Positions 49,767-61,800 of a stretch of DNA of 64,000 nt are shown in pieces. The notes below the pieces were generated by a model. That model searched no databases. It had not been told where the DNA came from and saw only the letters and a program-made list of their open reading frames with translations. Position 1 is the stretch's first letter. Each line of letters begins with the position of its first letter. The position numbers and the translations under genes are program-made. The stretch is from Styela clava (taxonomy: Eukaryota > Chordata > Ascidiacea > Stolidobranchia > Styelidae), in contig NC_135252.1 in the NCBI RefSeq assembly GCF_964204865.1, positions 17,195,383 through 17,259,382 of the forward strand. The letters are read 5' to 3'.

Positions 49767-50085
49767 CAGGGATGTGCAACTGGCGGCCACAAGCCGCCCC
49801 GCCAAGTTAGCACTCAGATTTCCCCTTTTTAAGCATAAATCCTAATCCGACAGTTTAAGTTTAAAGGGGCGCTCACGTGGGTAAAAATAAATGTTATTTT
49901 GCTCTCGTCGCTTCAATTTTTTCTACAAAACGATGCTCATAAGAAGCAGATGTAGAGTTCAGCTGATTGATGAACATTTGACCAGTCAGTTAAAAGGGTT
50001 GCTACAACTTCTGCCAAAGCTGATGTTAGCAAACTACGCAAAAACTCGAAATTTCAAGTTTTCCACTAAAACGTTACAAATATAA
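49767..50085 (+). mobile_element. hAT element remnant with transposase C-terminal fragment
   Basis: The stretch begins with a hAT-like terminus (cagggatgtgcaactggcgg). At about 49945-50030 the frame reads RCRVQLIDEHLTSQLK, like the R-x-RL-x-DEHL segment near the C-terminus of EPM2AIP1/GTF2IRD2-type hAT transposases. No intact frame. The right terminus was not found. Confidence 0.5.
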
Positions 50086-51426
50086 ATATATTGCATTGTG
50101 GGAATTTTTTAATTCGTTTCATATATGGAAAACCTAAATTTTTTGTGTGGACAAGCTAGATGTCTCTATTTGGTTATATGACCCACCGATAAAAAATGCT
50201 ACACACTCCTGCTATATCCTATTGTTTAGTGTCCCAAAAAGGCTTTGAATCGTGTTTCACTGCATTCGATAGTCAAATTTCAACCTGGTTAAAATAGTAT
50301 ACACTGTAAAGGGTACCGTTGTATGTAAGTAACCACAGTGGAATCATAGACTGATATTTCTCTTAATAAAAAACAAAGTTATGGAGGTGATTAAAGTCGA
50401 ATATGCGCAGTAGCTAATTTCCCTGTACCTTTGTGCTGAAAGGTTTATTATGAATATAAAAAAACGTTGGTAAATTTGGCAAAACAGTGTGTTTCATACC
50501 AGTGAAATATGCTGAATATCCGACCACTTAGTTCTTTGATTGTGTATAACTGGGTATCGATGCTATGATTTTTAGTTTAAGGCCATCGATACATCCTTTT
50601 GACAACAATGTAACTAACTAAATTGTCCAAGTAAGATCAAAACGTTTTTCACCAAACAACGAGTTTGTAAAAGAGATTATCTTTATGTAAATCTCGTAAC
50701 AATGAGCGAAACAACAAACGCCTCGACTTTATTTTTCTTTCGAAATAAGGAGCTTTGTCATCAGTCCAAACTTGCTGTCAAATTTACTATCCTGAAATGT
50801 GAAAAACAGCAAAGTTAATACAATTTTACAGTAATACAACCATTTTTTCTTTAGAATGAAAGAAAATAAAACATATGTTGAATGCAATCGAATGTGAAGT
50901 TCACCAAATGATAGAAAGAGAAAAATGCAATGTCGAGGATTCATAATAAATATCAATATATTGTAATTTTTAACACCAAAACTATTGCGAATTTTGTGAC
51001 AGTATATGTATAAGGAATGTTTACATCCTCTTGAAGTGAGCACTTCCTTAAGTACCCAATATTTGATCAGAATCACTTTTTGATATATGGAATACAGTGA
51101 AAGTTATATATAAATTTATAAATATTGACCAAATTTCCTCTCACGATTGTTAGCCTTAGGAGTGTAAAAGAAGTGGATTGAGTGGTAGTTTGTGACATTC
51201 ACTATTTTACACTTATCTCGATGTAGACTTTACATCGTGTTGTCGGGAAACCATTCTGTATGTTAGTACAAAATAAAAATATACAATTGTTTCCTGTTCC
51301 ATATTGTGTAGTAGATGACTTTTTTACAAATCGTTTTGGTCAACAAGGTTAAGGTGTATAAGCAGAATAGTGCACGAGGCAGAACCTTTTGAAACTGAGT
51401 GGAACCGTATGTCACGTATTTGAAGT
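50086..51426. other. Intergenic, no supported feature
   Basis: AT-rich single-copy sequence. A 115-residue minus-strand frame at 50729-51076 shows no domain, signal peptide or splice context and is not called. Confidence 0.4.
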
Positions 51427-51434
51427 AATAAAAC

Positions 51435-51652
51435 GGTACTCCCGTAGTATGTGTACCAGGTTAGGATTAGGTCATAATGTTATACCGATTTTCCTCTATT
51501 TAGTTCTATTACGAGTTCGGGGACTGTTTGTAATAGCCAAGTGAATATACCCCCTACCCATAGGCTTCCGCCCGTCCCTTTACACGACTTTTTGTAAAGT
51601 AGGCGAACAAAATGAGTTACCTCCATATTGGTACACATACTTCTGGAGCGCC
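51435..51652. mobile_element. MITE family 1, intact copy with perfect target duplication
   Basis: A 218-bp element bounded by the 8-bp direct repeat aataaaac at 51427-51434 and 51653-51660. The terminal inverted repeats pair over about 24 positions with few mismatches and share agtatgtgtacca. This copy fixes the borders of the family. It ends 35 bases before the start codon of the next gene. Confidence 0.9.
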
Positions 51653-51687
51653 AATAAAACACCTGTCGGTCATTTTTCGTAACAGAA

Positions 51688-53686
51688 ATGGAGGAAAATA
51701 ATATTCAACAACTCTTAACACCAGGGAGAACAGTACAGCTTGACTTGGACAATTATTCTGCTGCAGAAATACCGGTATCTTCGACAAAGAACAGAAGTAG
51801 GAATGAGACACCACGGCATCAACCTGTTTGGTCAGGTTTGGAGTGGAAAAGCAAGTAGGTTTGAATTTGATAAATTGTGTATGATGAATAAACGATTCTA
51901 AATTAAATTTGAATATTTCAAAATATTATTTATTTGTTTCATATTTTGTTGTACTGCAAGAAATCTTATTTTTAATGAAACAACTTCATGGGTGGAGCTG
52001 ATTTAACAATATGGTGTGATCGTTGTTTTCATGTTTTTTTTGTGTGTGTTTGTTGCAGATATCGATTCTGGGACAATAATGAAATGTTCATGTACAGTCA
52101 AATGAAATTGAAGTACTGGTTGGAAAATAGAAAAGAAAAAAGTTATGAACCTTATCTTTCTGCACAGGAGTTAATAGCTCGATATCTAAGGTTGGTACCG
52201 ATATTCTAAACTAGACTATAAGTAACAAATAATTCAAGTGCAGACTGATAGCCCTAACCTAATGATCATTATCACGGGTTCGATGGGGGTGGAGTGAATA
52301 AATTCCCCCCAACTAAAGTTTTTCTTCCAATAAAACATCACATAACATTTGATTTGGAATTTTGCTTGCAGTGTTCCGTACAAAATGAGATATACCCTCT
52401 ACTAGTTACATGGTATAGCCAGTGGTGGGATTCTGGGTATTTCGCGCGGGTTCCCGCGAACCCATCATTGAAATATCGTGATGATCAGAGAACCCATCCT
52501 CGTGGTTAGTTCGGTTCTTAAATGAGGAAATCTGTTGTTAGTGAGTTCGATACAAAATAGAACCTGTTCTCAAAATTTTGAATCGCATTATCGGTTATAT
52601 CAATATTCTTTGTAGGCCGCTGAAATATAGACAAAAAAATATTGACGACGAATCGTCGGTTGATACTCGAAGTAAAAGTTCAGATCGAAGAAGCGCAGTG
52701 GTATTAGGTCCGGAATGGTGGACGAAATTACCTGCTCTATCAAACGATGAACTTTGTACGCATTGCTGGAAATGTGCAGCAGAACAAGGTATGTTTTGAG
52801 ATATTACTTAATGTGCCATTTGTGGCATTGAGACTTTTTTTTATTATTTTGAAAATATTATTAGACGCTCTAAACACCAAAACCACTGTCTATATTAGCC
52901 CAATTGAACTCTACGGAACAGGCCATTCAAATGGCTCTTAGGGCTACAATGATATGAAATTTCCGGACAAGTCATCTCATTCCATTCTAGTATACCACGG
53001 AGATGATGTTTTGGAACCATGCTAATAATGTTACGGTTATTGGTTTCCAACCATGTTCTACCAGTGCAGTGCATGGTTTCCAAAGTCTTACAATCAAACC
53101 TGTAATATTATAATATATTTTTAAATAAACTCAGATACACGGATATATATTTTTATAATAATTGAGTTTCACCAGTGTTCCGTGAAAGACCCTCAGGTGT
53201 CCCGCGTCAAATTGTAGTTTCCCGCTTTTCGATTAGCACATTTTATGACAACAAAAATAAGCAAACAAATAAATATAGATAAAATCAATTGCACAGAGGT
53301 TCCTCGAGCCTTTGTTTATCGGGTTTATCTGCTACACCAAATGTTGAAAACCACTGGTCATAAAAATTCCTCATATCTCGCTTTAATTTCGCACCATCAA
53401 TATTTAGAAATTCATCATCATACCTCTCAATTTCATCTCTAATTTGTGGATTAATATCTGTTATTTATCGTTGAAATATAGCCGAATATCTTACCGTAAT
53501 ATTTTATTGTCAGTGTCAATGAAAGAAGCGGAGAAAAACTATACAACTGTGATGAGTGGAAAAGTTGAAAAGGAACTGAAAGTAATAATACAAAATTGGA
53601 GAAAAGATAAAGCAATGATGGGATTTTTGAGTCTGTTTGGGGGAAATTTTTACATCAGTGAATATGAAAAACTGAATGAAAGCTAA
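51688..53686 (+). CDS. Unrecognised 214-residue protein, four exons
   Basis: Exons 51688-51854, 52059-52190, 52616-52788 and 53514-53686 join in phase with good donors and acceptors and end at a TAA. The protein has no signal peptide or membrane span. It starts MEENNIQQLLTPGRT. The middle is rich in aromatic and charged residues (KYRFWDNNEMFMYSQMKLKYW, then YEPYLSAQELIARYLRPLKYR). A Trp-rich segment (LGPEWWTKLP) is followed by a Cys-His-Cys cluster (ELCTHCWKCAAEQG). The C-terminal exon looks helical (KEAEKNYTTVMSGKVEKEL) and ends near GFLSLFGGNFYISEYEK. I do not recognise the family. The consistent phasing of four exons is the evidence for a real gene. Function unknown; a small intracellular protein is likely. 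Confidence 0.75.
52430..52560. mobile_element. Possible hAT-type MITE fragment
   Basis: The word cagtggtgggattc near 52430 matches the terminus of the MITE at 4382-4560 and is followed by paired gcgcgggttcccgcgaaccc and gaacc-rich sequence. The right end was not identified. It lies in intron 2 of the unrecognised gene. Confidence 0.4.
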
Positions 53687-54266
53687 TCCCATTATGGAAA
53701 ACAAAATTATCAAGTGCGATAAAAAACTATAACATTCATTTTTATCTGTTAGCTAGGTATGCACTATTATACCCAATATTGAAATAATGAGAACCCCTAG
53801 AACTCCCATTGTAAAATATTTAGGTAGTTTGTGAAAGGTTTACGAGTTCAAACTTGAGTTCGAATTTGGAATGCTCAGATTGGCATTTTATTTTGTAGCA
53901 TCATTCAAGTTGATAACAGCGTTTTACAGATTAGACATTTCTACATTTTGGCATGAGATAAAGACATATCTGTACTCTGTTCTGGAGAAGTAAGAATGCT
54001 TAGAACTCCACACTGATTTTCATTGTTCTGCAACTAAATACCGTATTAGGCTATGCTTAATCACTCATTTAATAAAACACTAACTGAGAACTGAGTTTGC
54101 TTTCTTTCAATATTGATTAAAAATTATAACGTGAGTTTGAGGCCCACATATTGTGGTTTCATATGTTTGCTATATCTGAGAAGTCATTAGAAGCACGTGC
54201 AATCGAATTTGACGAACCCGGCCTAACTAATATTTCTGCGGCGTTAGACTTCACGTAGTCGAAGAT

Positions 54267-54446
54267 ATGTTCTTTCATTTTTTGGATATATTCATATCTA
54301 TTAGCGTATTAGTCGCATTTATAGTATTTTTTGGTATAATAAATTTTAAAAGAGTGCAATGCTTAATATATGAAGGCGAAGTCAGCGTACCGGTATCGGC
54401 AGGACAAGTATCGAGTTTGCAAAAACAGATCAGCAGAGAAGCGTGA
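54267..54446 (+). CDS. Possible 59-residue single-span membrane microprotein
   Basis: An uninterrupted frame from ATG to TGA encodes MFFHFLDIFISISVLVAFIV..., with one strongly hydrophobic span (about residues 3-25), a basic stop (NFKR), and a polar tail ending SSLQKQISREA. AATAAA lies at 54491-54496, 45 bases after the stop. This resembles small integral membrane proteins in layout, but I recognise no family. It could be a chance frame in AT-rich DNA. Confidence 0.35.
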   Translation: MFFHFLDIFISISVLVAFIVFFGIINFKRVQCLIYEGEVSVPVSAGQVSSLQKQISREA

Positions 54447-54735
54447 CGGAGGCGTGAACGTGACGCAGAAAAATGTGTTCCAGCGAATTAAATAAAAAAG
54501 CAAGAGAATCGACGACTACGAGAATTTAATGAAACGATCCGTATATACCCCGTGTCAAAAATATATATATAACTGTATTGTTTGATTTGTCTTCTAAATT
54601 TACTGCTCCAAAATTAAGTCAGCATTGACGCACTCGATGTCAAGATATCATACAGCTACTCCTCACTTTTGAATTCTGATTACGAGAATACAATGAAAAG
54701 TATATTAAGTTCAACGTCTTTAATGTAGTTCTATC

Positions 54736-55026
54736 CAGTGATGAGCTGGAAAAATCGTAACAACCGGAACGCACTTAAGAAAAGTACCGTATAGGATGAA
54801 TTTACATGGGGTCAAAGGTAGGGGATATATCTATTACACGTTACTTCTGAACTAATTATTTGCGTGATGTTAATTACGAATTATATTGTAACAAAACATA
54901 AATTAATAACTAGTTTAACAAGAGAAACTAGACTTTTTGTACCATAATTTTTTTTTAACAACCGGAACGCAAATGCAATAAAATGTCCAACAACCTGAAC
55001 GCCGTTCCGGCTACAGCTCACCACTG
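54736..55026. mobile_element. hAT-type MITE, 291 bp, perfect target duplication
   Basis: The ends cagtgatgagctg and cagctcaccactg are inverted repeats. The element is flanked by perfect 8-bp repeats gttctatc (54728-54735 and 55027-55034). Internal subterminal words caaccggaacgc and caacctgaacgc recur. One end has a relative near 7384-7420. Confidence 0.9.
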
Positions 55027-55034
55027 GTTCTATC

Positions 55035-55718
55035 ACTTGGACGCAGGCATCTACTTTCCAAATGCTGATACTATCAGCTATTATCGTTCGATAATATTAC
55101 TCGTTTGGTTGATGAATATGTGGCAACCCTATTTACTCGATTCAATGAAATATCAATACCATGTCGAGATTTATAAACCTTATATTGCTTTCAAATTGAG
55201 TTTAATATAAAATAAATTACTAGCGTCGCTAGTGTTGTGGCAACTTGCGCAACCCATTTTCATCTTTCTCAAACTGACTTGAACCGCACAAAGATATAGA
55301 AAACTATAATATCGTCTTTATTTTTGAAATCAATTTCATTTGCATTGAAAGCACATATGGTGAATTATTTAATATACTGACACTTCGACATCTCAGTATA
55401 ACTGACTTCATAAATGTCGTATACAGTGACGTCATAGTGAGATAAATTTGAAATTTGTTCAGTAAAGGTGATCTACAAATTGAACATGGAATTATAACAG
55501 CCGAATAATTTACTGATTTTTATTTTAACTATATATTTCTAATACTGTTTATTTTTTTGTTGACTTGCAAATTGGATATTGTATTAGTACACACCGAATC
55601 AATACAATCTAATATATTTACCCTCACTTGTGCACTTTGTGATTTCACGAGGCTACTCAATTTGCATAAGTGTTCACATAATACTTTATTGGAATTATTT
55701 GATATTGGCACTTAATAA
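55035..55718. other. Intergenic between MITE and glycoprotein gene
   Basis: No exon supported; AT-rich. Confidence 0.4.
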
Positions 55719-55724
55719 TTTATT
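55719..55724 (-). promoter_or_regulatory. Polyadenylation signal of the split-Ly6 gene
   Basis: AATAAA on the minus strand about 50 bases after the stop codon at 55773-55775. Confidence 0.5.
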
Positions 55725-55772
55725 TATCTCTAAATATAATTTTGTTGGTAAAATTGGGAACAATAATCAAAA

Positions 55773-58700
55773 TTATGACATTATTCTGAGGGATAAAATG
55801 GCACTAAACACAAGGAAGACTGAAGATATTCCGCTCGTCAGCCAGCTGTTTGCTCCTGACGTGGTGGTGATAGGAGTCGTCGTTGGAGTAGTTGTTGTCG
55901 GGGTGGTTGTGTTCAAGTCGGCTTGTATTGTAGTTGTGGTGACAGGCTTAGTTATCGCTGTGACGTTTTCTACTAATTCAGGTACGTTACAGAGGTTGAT
56001 GTCACAAGTTTGATATTTGCATGACCTGAAGTTGAAATAGACACTGATAAGTTCACAATACAAAATACGAGATAAACGTTCAATGAAAATCATATTTGCC
56101 AAAGATGATGAGGTTAATAAATTTGAGCATGCACAACTACATATTTATTTGTTTATCTTTTTTGAATCACAAAAAGTGCTCGTTCTCTTTGTATAGCAAT
56201 CAAAAGAAACATTTAACTTACTCGGGTTGCAGTGCTTCACCGACTAATTCTTGTAGACTGATTCCTGTTCTTTCCAGAACGAGCTGAACGGCATCGTTGA
56301 TGATAGTCGCAAGTGTTGTGATATTTTTATTAGGATTCGTCACCCATTGGAAGAAATCAGCGCCGATTTTGACAATTTCACCGGGTTCGAGGTTGGATAC
56401 CAAAGCAACAATTCCTTTCAACTGTGGATATTTTTTGGTGATCATTTCAATCAGCTGTGCTTCTGTAATGTTTGCAGCTTCTAGAGTCAGATTGTAGATT
56501 TGACCAATGTACATCTGGATTTCTTCATTGATACCACTGCCGTTGTTGTTTTGAATAGCGATTCTAAGCTTGATGCTCGCAATCTGCAAATCGACTTGTG
56601 TAGAGTCAAATTGCATGGTATATGCTTCTAAGAAAGCCAACATCGCTTGGTCTTGCGCAGCTGTGTCGTTCGTGCCATAGGCATCCAAAACAGGCTGTAT
56701 ATTATTCAACACGAATACAATTTCTGTAGGCAGCATTACATGGGTTTTGCCAAATGCAGTAATCAAAGCAGGTCCGATGTCTGAACCTGCAGTTACATCG
56801 GTATTCACCGACGCAAAAATGATATCGCCGGTGTCAGAAACATTTTGTGATGTTTGCCTATAAAACTGCATGCTTTGCATTCTAATTTGAAGTTCGATTT
56901 CTTGCGTCACGTTCACTCCGTTTTTAGTTAGAAGAGTGACCATCAATTTGCTCAGCTCTGTTGGAGGATATGTGGAGTTAGCATATTCGTAAAGTGCCAT
57001 CTGGATTAGGGTCATATTTCCATTTGCGGCTATTATGGCGGTGTGGAGTTGATCAAGTCCAGCCAATTCCGGTGGAAGGGTCATGTTCAACTGCGCCGAA
57101 AGCAACTCTAGATATTGCGTGTAGTTGTTGTAAAATACTGTTATCATCGTAAACGTGTTTGTAATCATTTCTGTTTTATTCGGATATCTTTTTAACAAGT
57201 AGCCTGGAATGCATTCGATCATGGGTTTATACTCAGCAGAAATGTTGACACCCATGTCAGCCATTTGTTTTATATACGCATCGGCGTAAGCCTGTGTTAC
57301 GTTATTCGACAAGCAGTATTTAGCTTCAAAATTCATCCACAACATACCGGCGATAATGGTGGCATTTTGCGTGTCATTCATCTGGATTGCCGTCACCAAG
57401 TCAGATATCAAATACAAAGTTGCCAGAGTTTCGTTTGATAATGTAATATTCTGCATTGCGAGGTCGTTCAACGTTTCATTTAAGATCATTTTGAAGTCAA
57501 ATGACATTGACGAGTTCATTGAAGTGTTCGATAAAATATTCGGAAGTTCTTGTAGGAAAGCAATTACTTCTGGTGGAACAGTGATATTCATCATTGCTAG
57601 ATTTTCGATGGTTTGGTTGATGAATGTTGGCAACCCTGTTTGCAATATCATTGTTAAATTTGTCGAGTTGTTTTGAAGCGCTTGTATCAGAGCAGACATT
57701 TGTGTTAGCGCATTGATGACGTTTGGTGAAAGAGTAATGTTATACTTTGCCAAATCCTCCAGAGTTTGGTTTAGCATGGTGGAAATATCCTGGTTTGACA
57801 TGTTATACGGTTGAATTTGGTCGATCATACTTGACATGTTGTAATACAAGTTATCAATTTGTTCTGTATGGTTGGGGAAAAATGTGTAGGCTAATCCTGG
57901 CCGGTATTTTATCATCGTTAGGGTTTCGTTCGTCAAGTTGTTGTGGCCGAATCTTTCGAACATGTTTATGATAGATGTGCTGAGTGCTTCAGTCGCTGGA
58001 GTAATGGTGCTGAACTGCATGAGCATACTCAACCTCCATTGCGTAACGTAATTGGAATCATTGATATTCATGAAGAGCTCCTCGAGCGAGTTCCAGAAAA
58101 TGGAGGATCCATTGATCATTTCGTGGTCCATGCCTGGCATTGTGATATTTAGTTCTTCTAACAGCATATTAAAAAGTTGTGTTGCGTTATTGTTGGAAAG
58201 AGTTTCGTTGATTTGCATTGCCAATTGATGTGAAAATATCCTTATTACGTTTTGAATTTGGTCTCCAGCATCGGGAAATAGGCTTAATAATTGTTGAATA
58301 TTGCTCGCGTTCAATTTCAAAATTTCTCCGCATTCCAAGTATGACGAATAGGCCGTAGATATGCATGATCCATAGACAATGGTAACTAAAGAAAAAACAT
58401 TCCATAAGTCTCATAATAAAGACAAGTTCGATGACATTTTTATTTTATAACTATGATTTTCAGAGAAAACTCATTGAAGACTAAACATATCAATAATTTC
58501 ATTTGATAACGGATGCAATATTTCTCAACGTTTTTTTTTCACTTGAGCTTTTCGTTTGTGAATTTTTGATATGCTACACATGAAACACACCTAAATTATA
58601 AAATTTAATCGTTTTGTTTTAAATTTTACATACCTTCTTGCTTGTCCAAAAATTCTGGTTTATAAATCACTTCCCCGAGGAAACAAGACTGTCCCGATGT

Positions 58701-58841
58701 TGAGGGGCAAGTGTACGATTCGTTCCACGCGTATATGGGCATCCCGAACACAGTTGTGTTGAATCCATTTCTACAATTGAGTGCATTAACAGCGCTAACG
58801 AAAAATAAGCAGACAATTGCTGCTGAGAAAATGGACTTCAT
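55773..58841 (-). CDS. Secreted/GPI-type glycoprotein: Ly6-like framework split by a large helical insert
   Basis: Exons in minus order 58841-58634, 58385-56222 and 56025-55773 join in phase to 874 residues. Residues 1-20 are a signal peptide. Residues 21-92 (Cys 23, 45, 53, 77, 88) begin LNC and resemble the first part of a Ly6/uPAR domain. Residues 792-804 (SCKYQTCDINLCN) resemble its conserved end. Between them lie about 700 residues predicted helical, with repeated segments carrying an Asn sequon at the same place (ELNITMP, KYNITLS, MMNITVP, MQNITLS, QLNMTLP), about forty N-x-S/T sites in all and only two Cys, close together. A Thr-rich stalk (about 809-845) and a hydrophobic C-terminal tail suggest a GPI anchor. 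A paralogue lies at 62970. The Ly6 reading is mine from the Cys pattern; function unknown. Confidence 0.85.
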
Positions 58842-61800
58842 TTTGGTGATACTTTCTTTCTACTTTTCTATAAATTTAACCAACCTGTAAAATTTTGTTT
58901 GCGAAAAAGTTAGAAAGAACCAAAAATAGATATTGTTTTATCGCATTCATGACAAACATCATCACAATACGTATGTATTTTAGCCCTTATAGTTATATTC
59001 ATTATGTTTTATTGGAGCGGGATTTTATGTTCGCTTAACATATCAGTAATCCTTTATATCCACAACAATCATATTTTTACAAATAGTCTGAAAACTGGGT
59101 AATAGTCTTATAATAGAAATATGTCCAAAATTAGAGGTTATTATATATAATTAAGTTAAAGCGACACTAATAAACGAAAATAAAATATTTTGAGTAGTAT
59201 CTTTACCGAATATTTCAATCAATCTTGCCATTTTCAAACCTTCATATATATAAGAATAACAAATCAATACATAGTGGTGTTTCATTTAATTTAAATCCGG
59301 TTTTCAAAATTTATAACGTTATAATTGTTTCCTATTTGAGTGAAGAAAGTGACATTGGAAAGTGCAAAATAAAAATTGTACAGAAAATATACCGCATTTA
59401 TACACAAAGTAGGAATAAAGCTATTAAAGGGCAAAAGTTAGAAGTAAAAGGTATATACTGGTAACGACACAAAATTATTTCTTCGAAGCTATACTTTACT
59501 CACGAACAGAAAATATAAATGAATATAGGAAGACGTATTCCAGTATTTAAGCCAAAAATTGTTGAAAAAATGAACGAACGAATTTGCTGAATAATTCAAT
59601 TTTGCGTACATCGGGTTTAGGTAAATATTTGAAGACCGTAAATTTATTTTACAGAGCCTGTTAAAAATGAGAATGATTCAGTTCTCCCTAGCAATACTAT
59701 TAGTGACTAATCATTTGATCTTTTTTTATTTTCATTGTACTCGCGGTAATGAATTCACGTTTTCAGGTTGTCAAGGGAGAAAACGGTGATCAAACCTTGT
59801 CCCGTGGTCACCACGCCGTCGACAAACAAATCGCTTTTTTGTTGTTACCTAAAAATTGTGAAATCGTGGCCATGTCACGGCAATATTGCAAATATTTAAC
59901 CACGGGATTAGTTAGGAAAGCGTAACCAGGGTAATTGACCTAATATTTCAATTTTGGTGTTTAGAAATATCATCTTGCATTCAATAATTTGGATGTGACA
60001 TACGAAAAACTTTATTTTTAAACTGGTTTATGTGCATAAAATTCAATATATATCACTGTATTTAAACCTGCCGCATGTAACTGCATTTTCAAATTTTGCC
60101 AAATGATAGATTCTGAACTGAGAGATATCATTGGAATTTGTGACAAAAAGAATCTATATTTGAACATTACAAAAATATGGCGAGGTATCAAATTTTACAT
60201 TCGATTCATAAGAATTGAAATGAACAAATTGATTACCAATTTAGATGCTACAAGAAATCACTTACAATTTTAGAAGAAAAACAATATTGCATGGTGTGAA
60301 TGGTAAAAACGAAGTCTTGGTTTTTACTGTATTTCTACTGTTCATATAAAGAATACATGTGAGATAGTTGCTTAATTTGCGCAATGCCGACCATGCCGAG
60401 TTAAATACTAAGTGCAACCTATTGTACTCTAAGTAGCCACTCCCTGTCCACACACCGACACGATAGCATAATATTATATTTCTGTGCCATGTCTGAAGTT
60501 TCAATGTTTTATTTTCGATTCATAGTAATATTACGCCATTGTAATTAACAAGTCGTCATTTGAACTAGGAATATGAATGTTTTCTATAATTTGATACACG
60601 TTGAACTCCGCTATTATCTTATGTATAGTGTTCGCCTGCATGTGTTTTGGTCTTCTATCAATACTCTGTCCAATTTTATTGGGAAAATTTGTGACCGTGA
60701 TTTTGACGAAACTTGTTATTGCGAGTTTAACTTATAGTTGCGTCGTCCTATTACAAATGGCGCCATACCCCCTCTGCGCAAACAAATATCACACCTCAAT
60801 GACACTTCAGAAATATCTATCTCGAACTTGTGTGAACGTTGGAAACAAAAGCATACTTTTCAATAAGCTGATATTATATTTAGGACAAATGATTTTTGCA
60901 TTGAAATAGCAGGTTTTTGCATTGAAAGATTTGAAATAATATATACAGTTATGATACAATATAGACTAATTCACCCTCGATATTTATGATTAATAGTTCA
61001 AGTCATGTACAATTTTATGTATTAATAAATTTCGGATATTTTGCTGGAGAAATTACTTCATTAAATGTAGGAGACAGAAAAAGTCTCGCTTCCAGAGCGA
61101 GGTCAATTCACTGTATATCGTACTCCAGGTTACAAAGCCTAGACAAAGAAAGCACGAGAATAAACAGACAGACAGTTTGTAAAAATGAGTTCAAATCCTA
61201 CAATAGAATAAAAATGTTGCATTCTCTTCACTTAAATATCAACTATCTCAGTAGATATAAAACTTCTCATTTTCAGTCTTTTATGAACCATAGATATAGT
61301 TATCGTTGTTCGTACTTCGCCAAATTCAGATTCTAATTAATTTAGCATTATTCTCTAGCTGTAAAGTATATTTTGTACTTCGATTTTTAACACAAATCTT
61401 TTTTTTTAAATATTAGTGCGGGTTGCGATAAAGAACGAAAATAAGGTAAATTCAATGAAAATCTTGATTATTTTAAAGTAAATATAAAAATGTGTATTTA
61501 TTGAGTTTTACATATAGAATGCTGTATGAAAATGAACATCAACTATAATAATTGTGAATTATGATTTTATACACATTTGGTGATTGGAAGAACATTATAG
61601 ATTTATGGTTAGGCACTTAAGATACATTACATGTATTTGTGACATAGAGCTAATGCGTAAGAAGTATATCAATCAAGTATACTGAGTTGATAAATTGCTT
61701 GGAAACAATACGTCACATTTGCTTTATGGAACAATTTTAACGAGATAACAGGTCCTAACCATACTTCAAATCACGGCATTTTTCTAAGACTATCTTCACG

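Noticed and set aside
55630..56013. Plus-strand frame rich in Val (VVVIGVVVGVVVVGVVV)
   Set aside because: It is the antisense of the Thr-rich stalk of the minus-strand glycoprotein exon 55773-56025, which has correct splice sites.
57356..58152. Several plus-strand frames of 69-106 residues
   Set aside because: All are antisense to the 2164-base glycoprotein exon.
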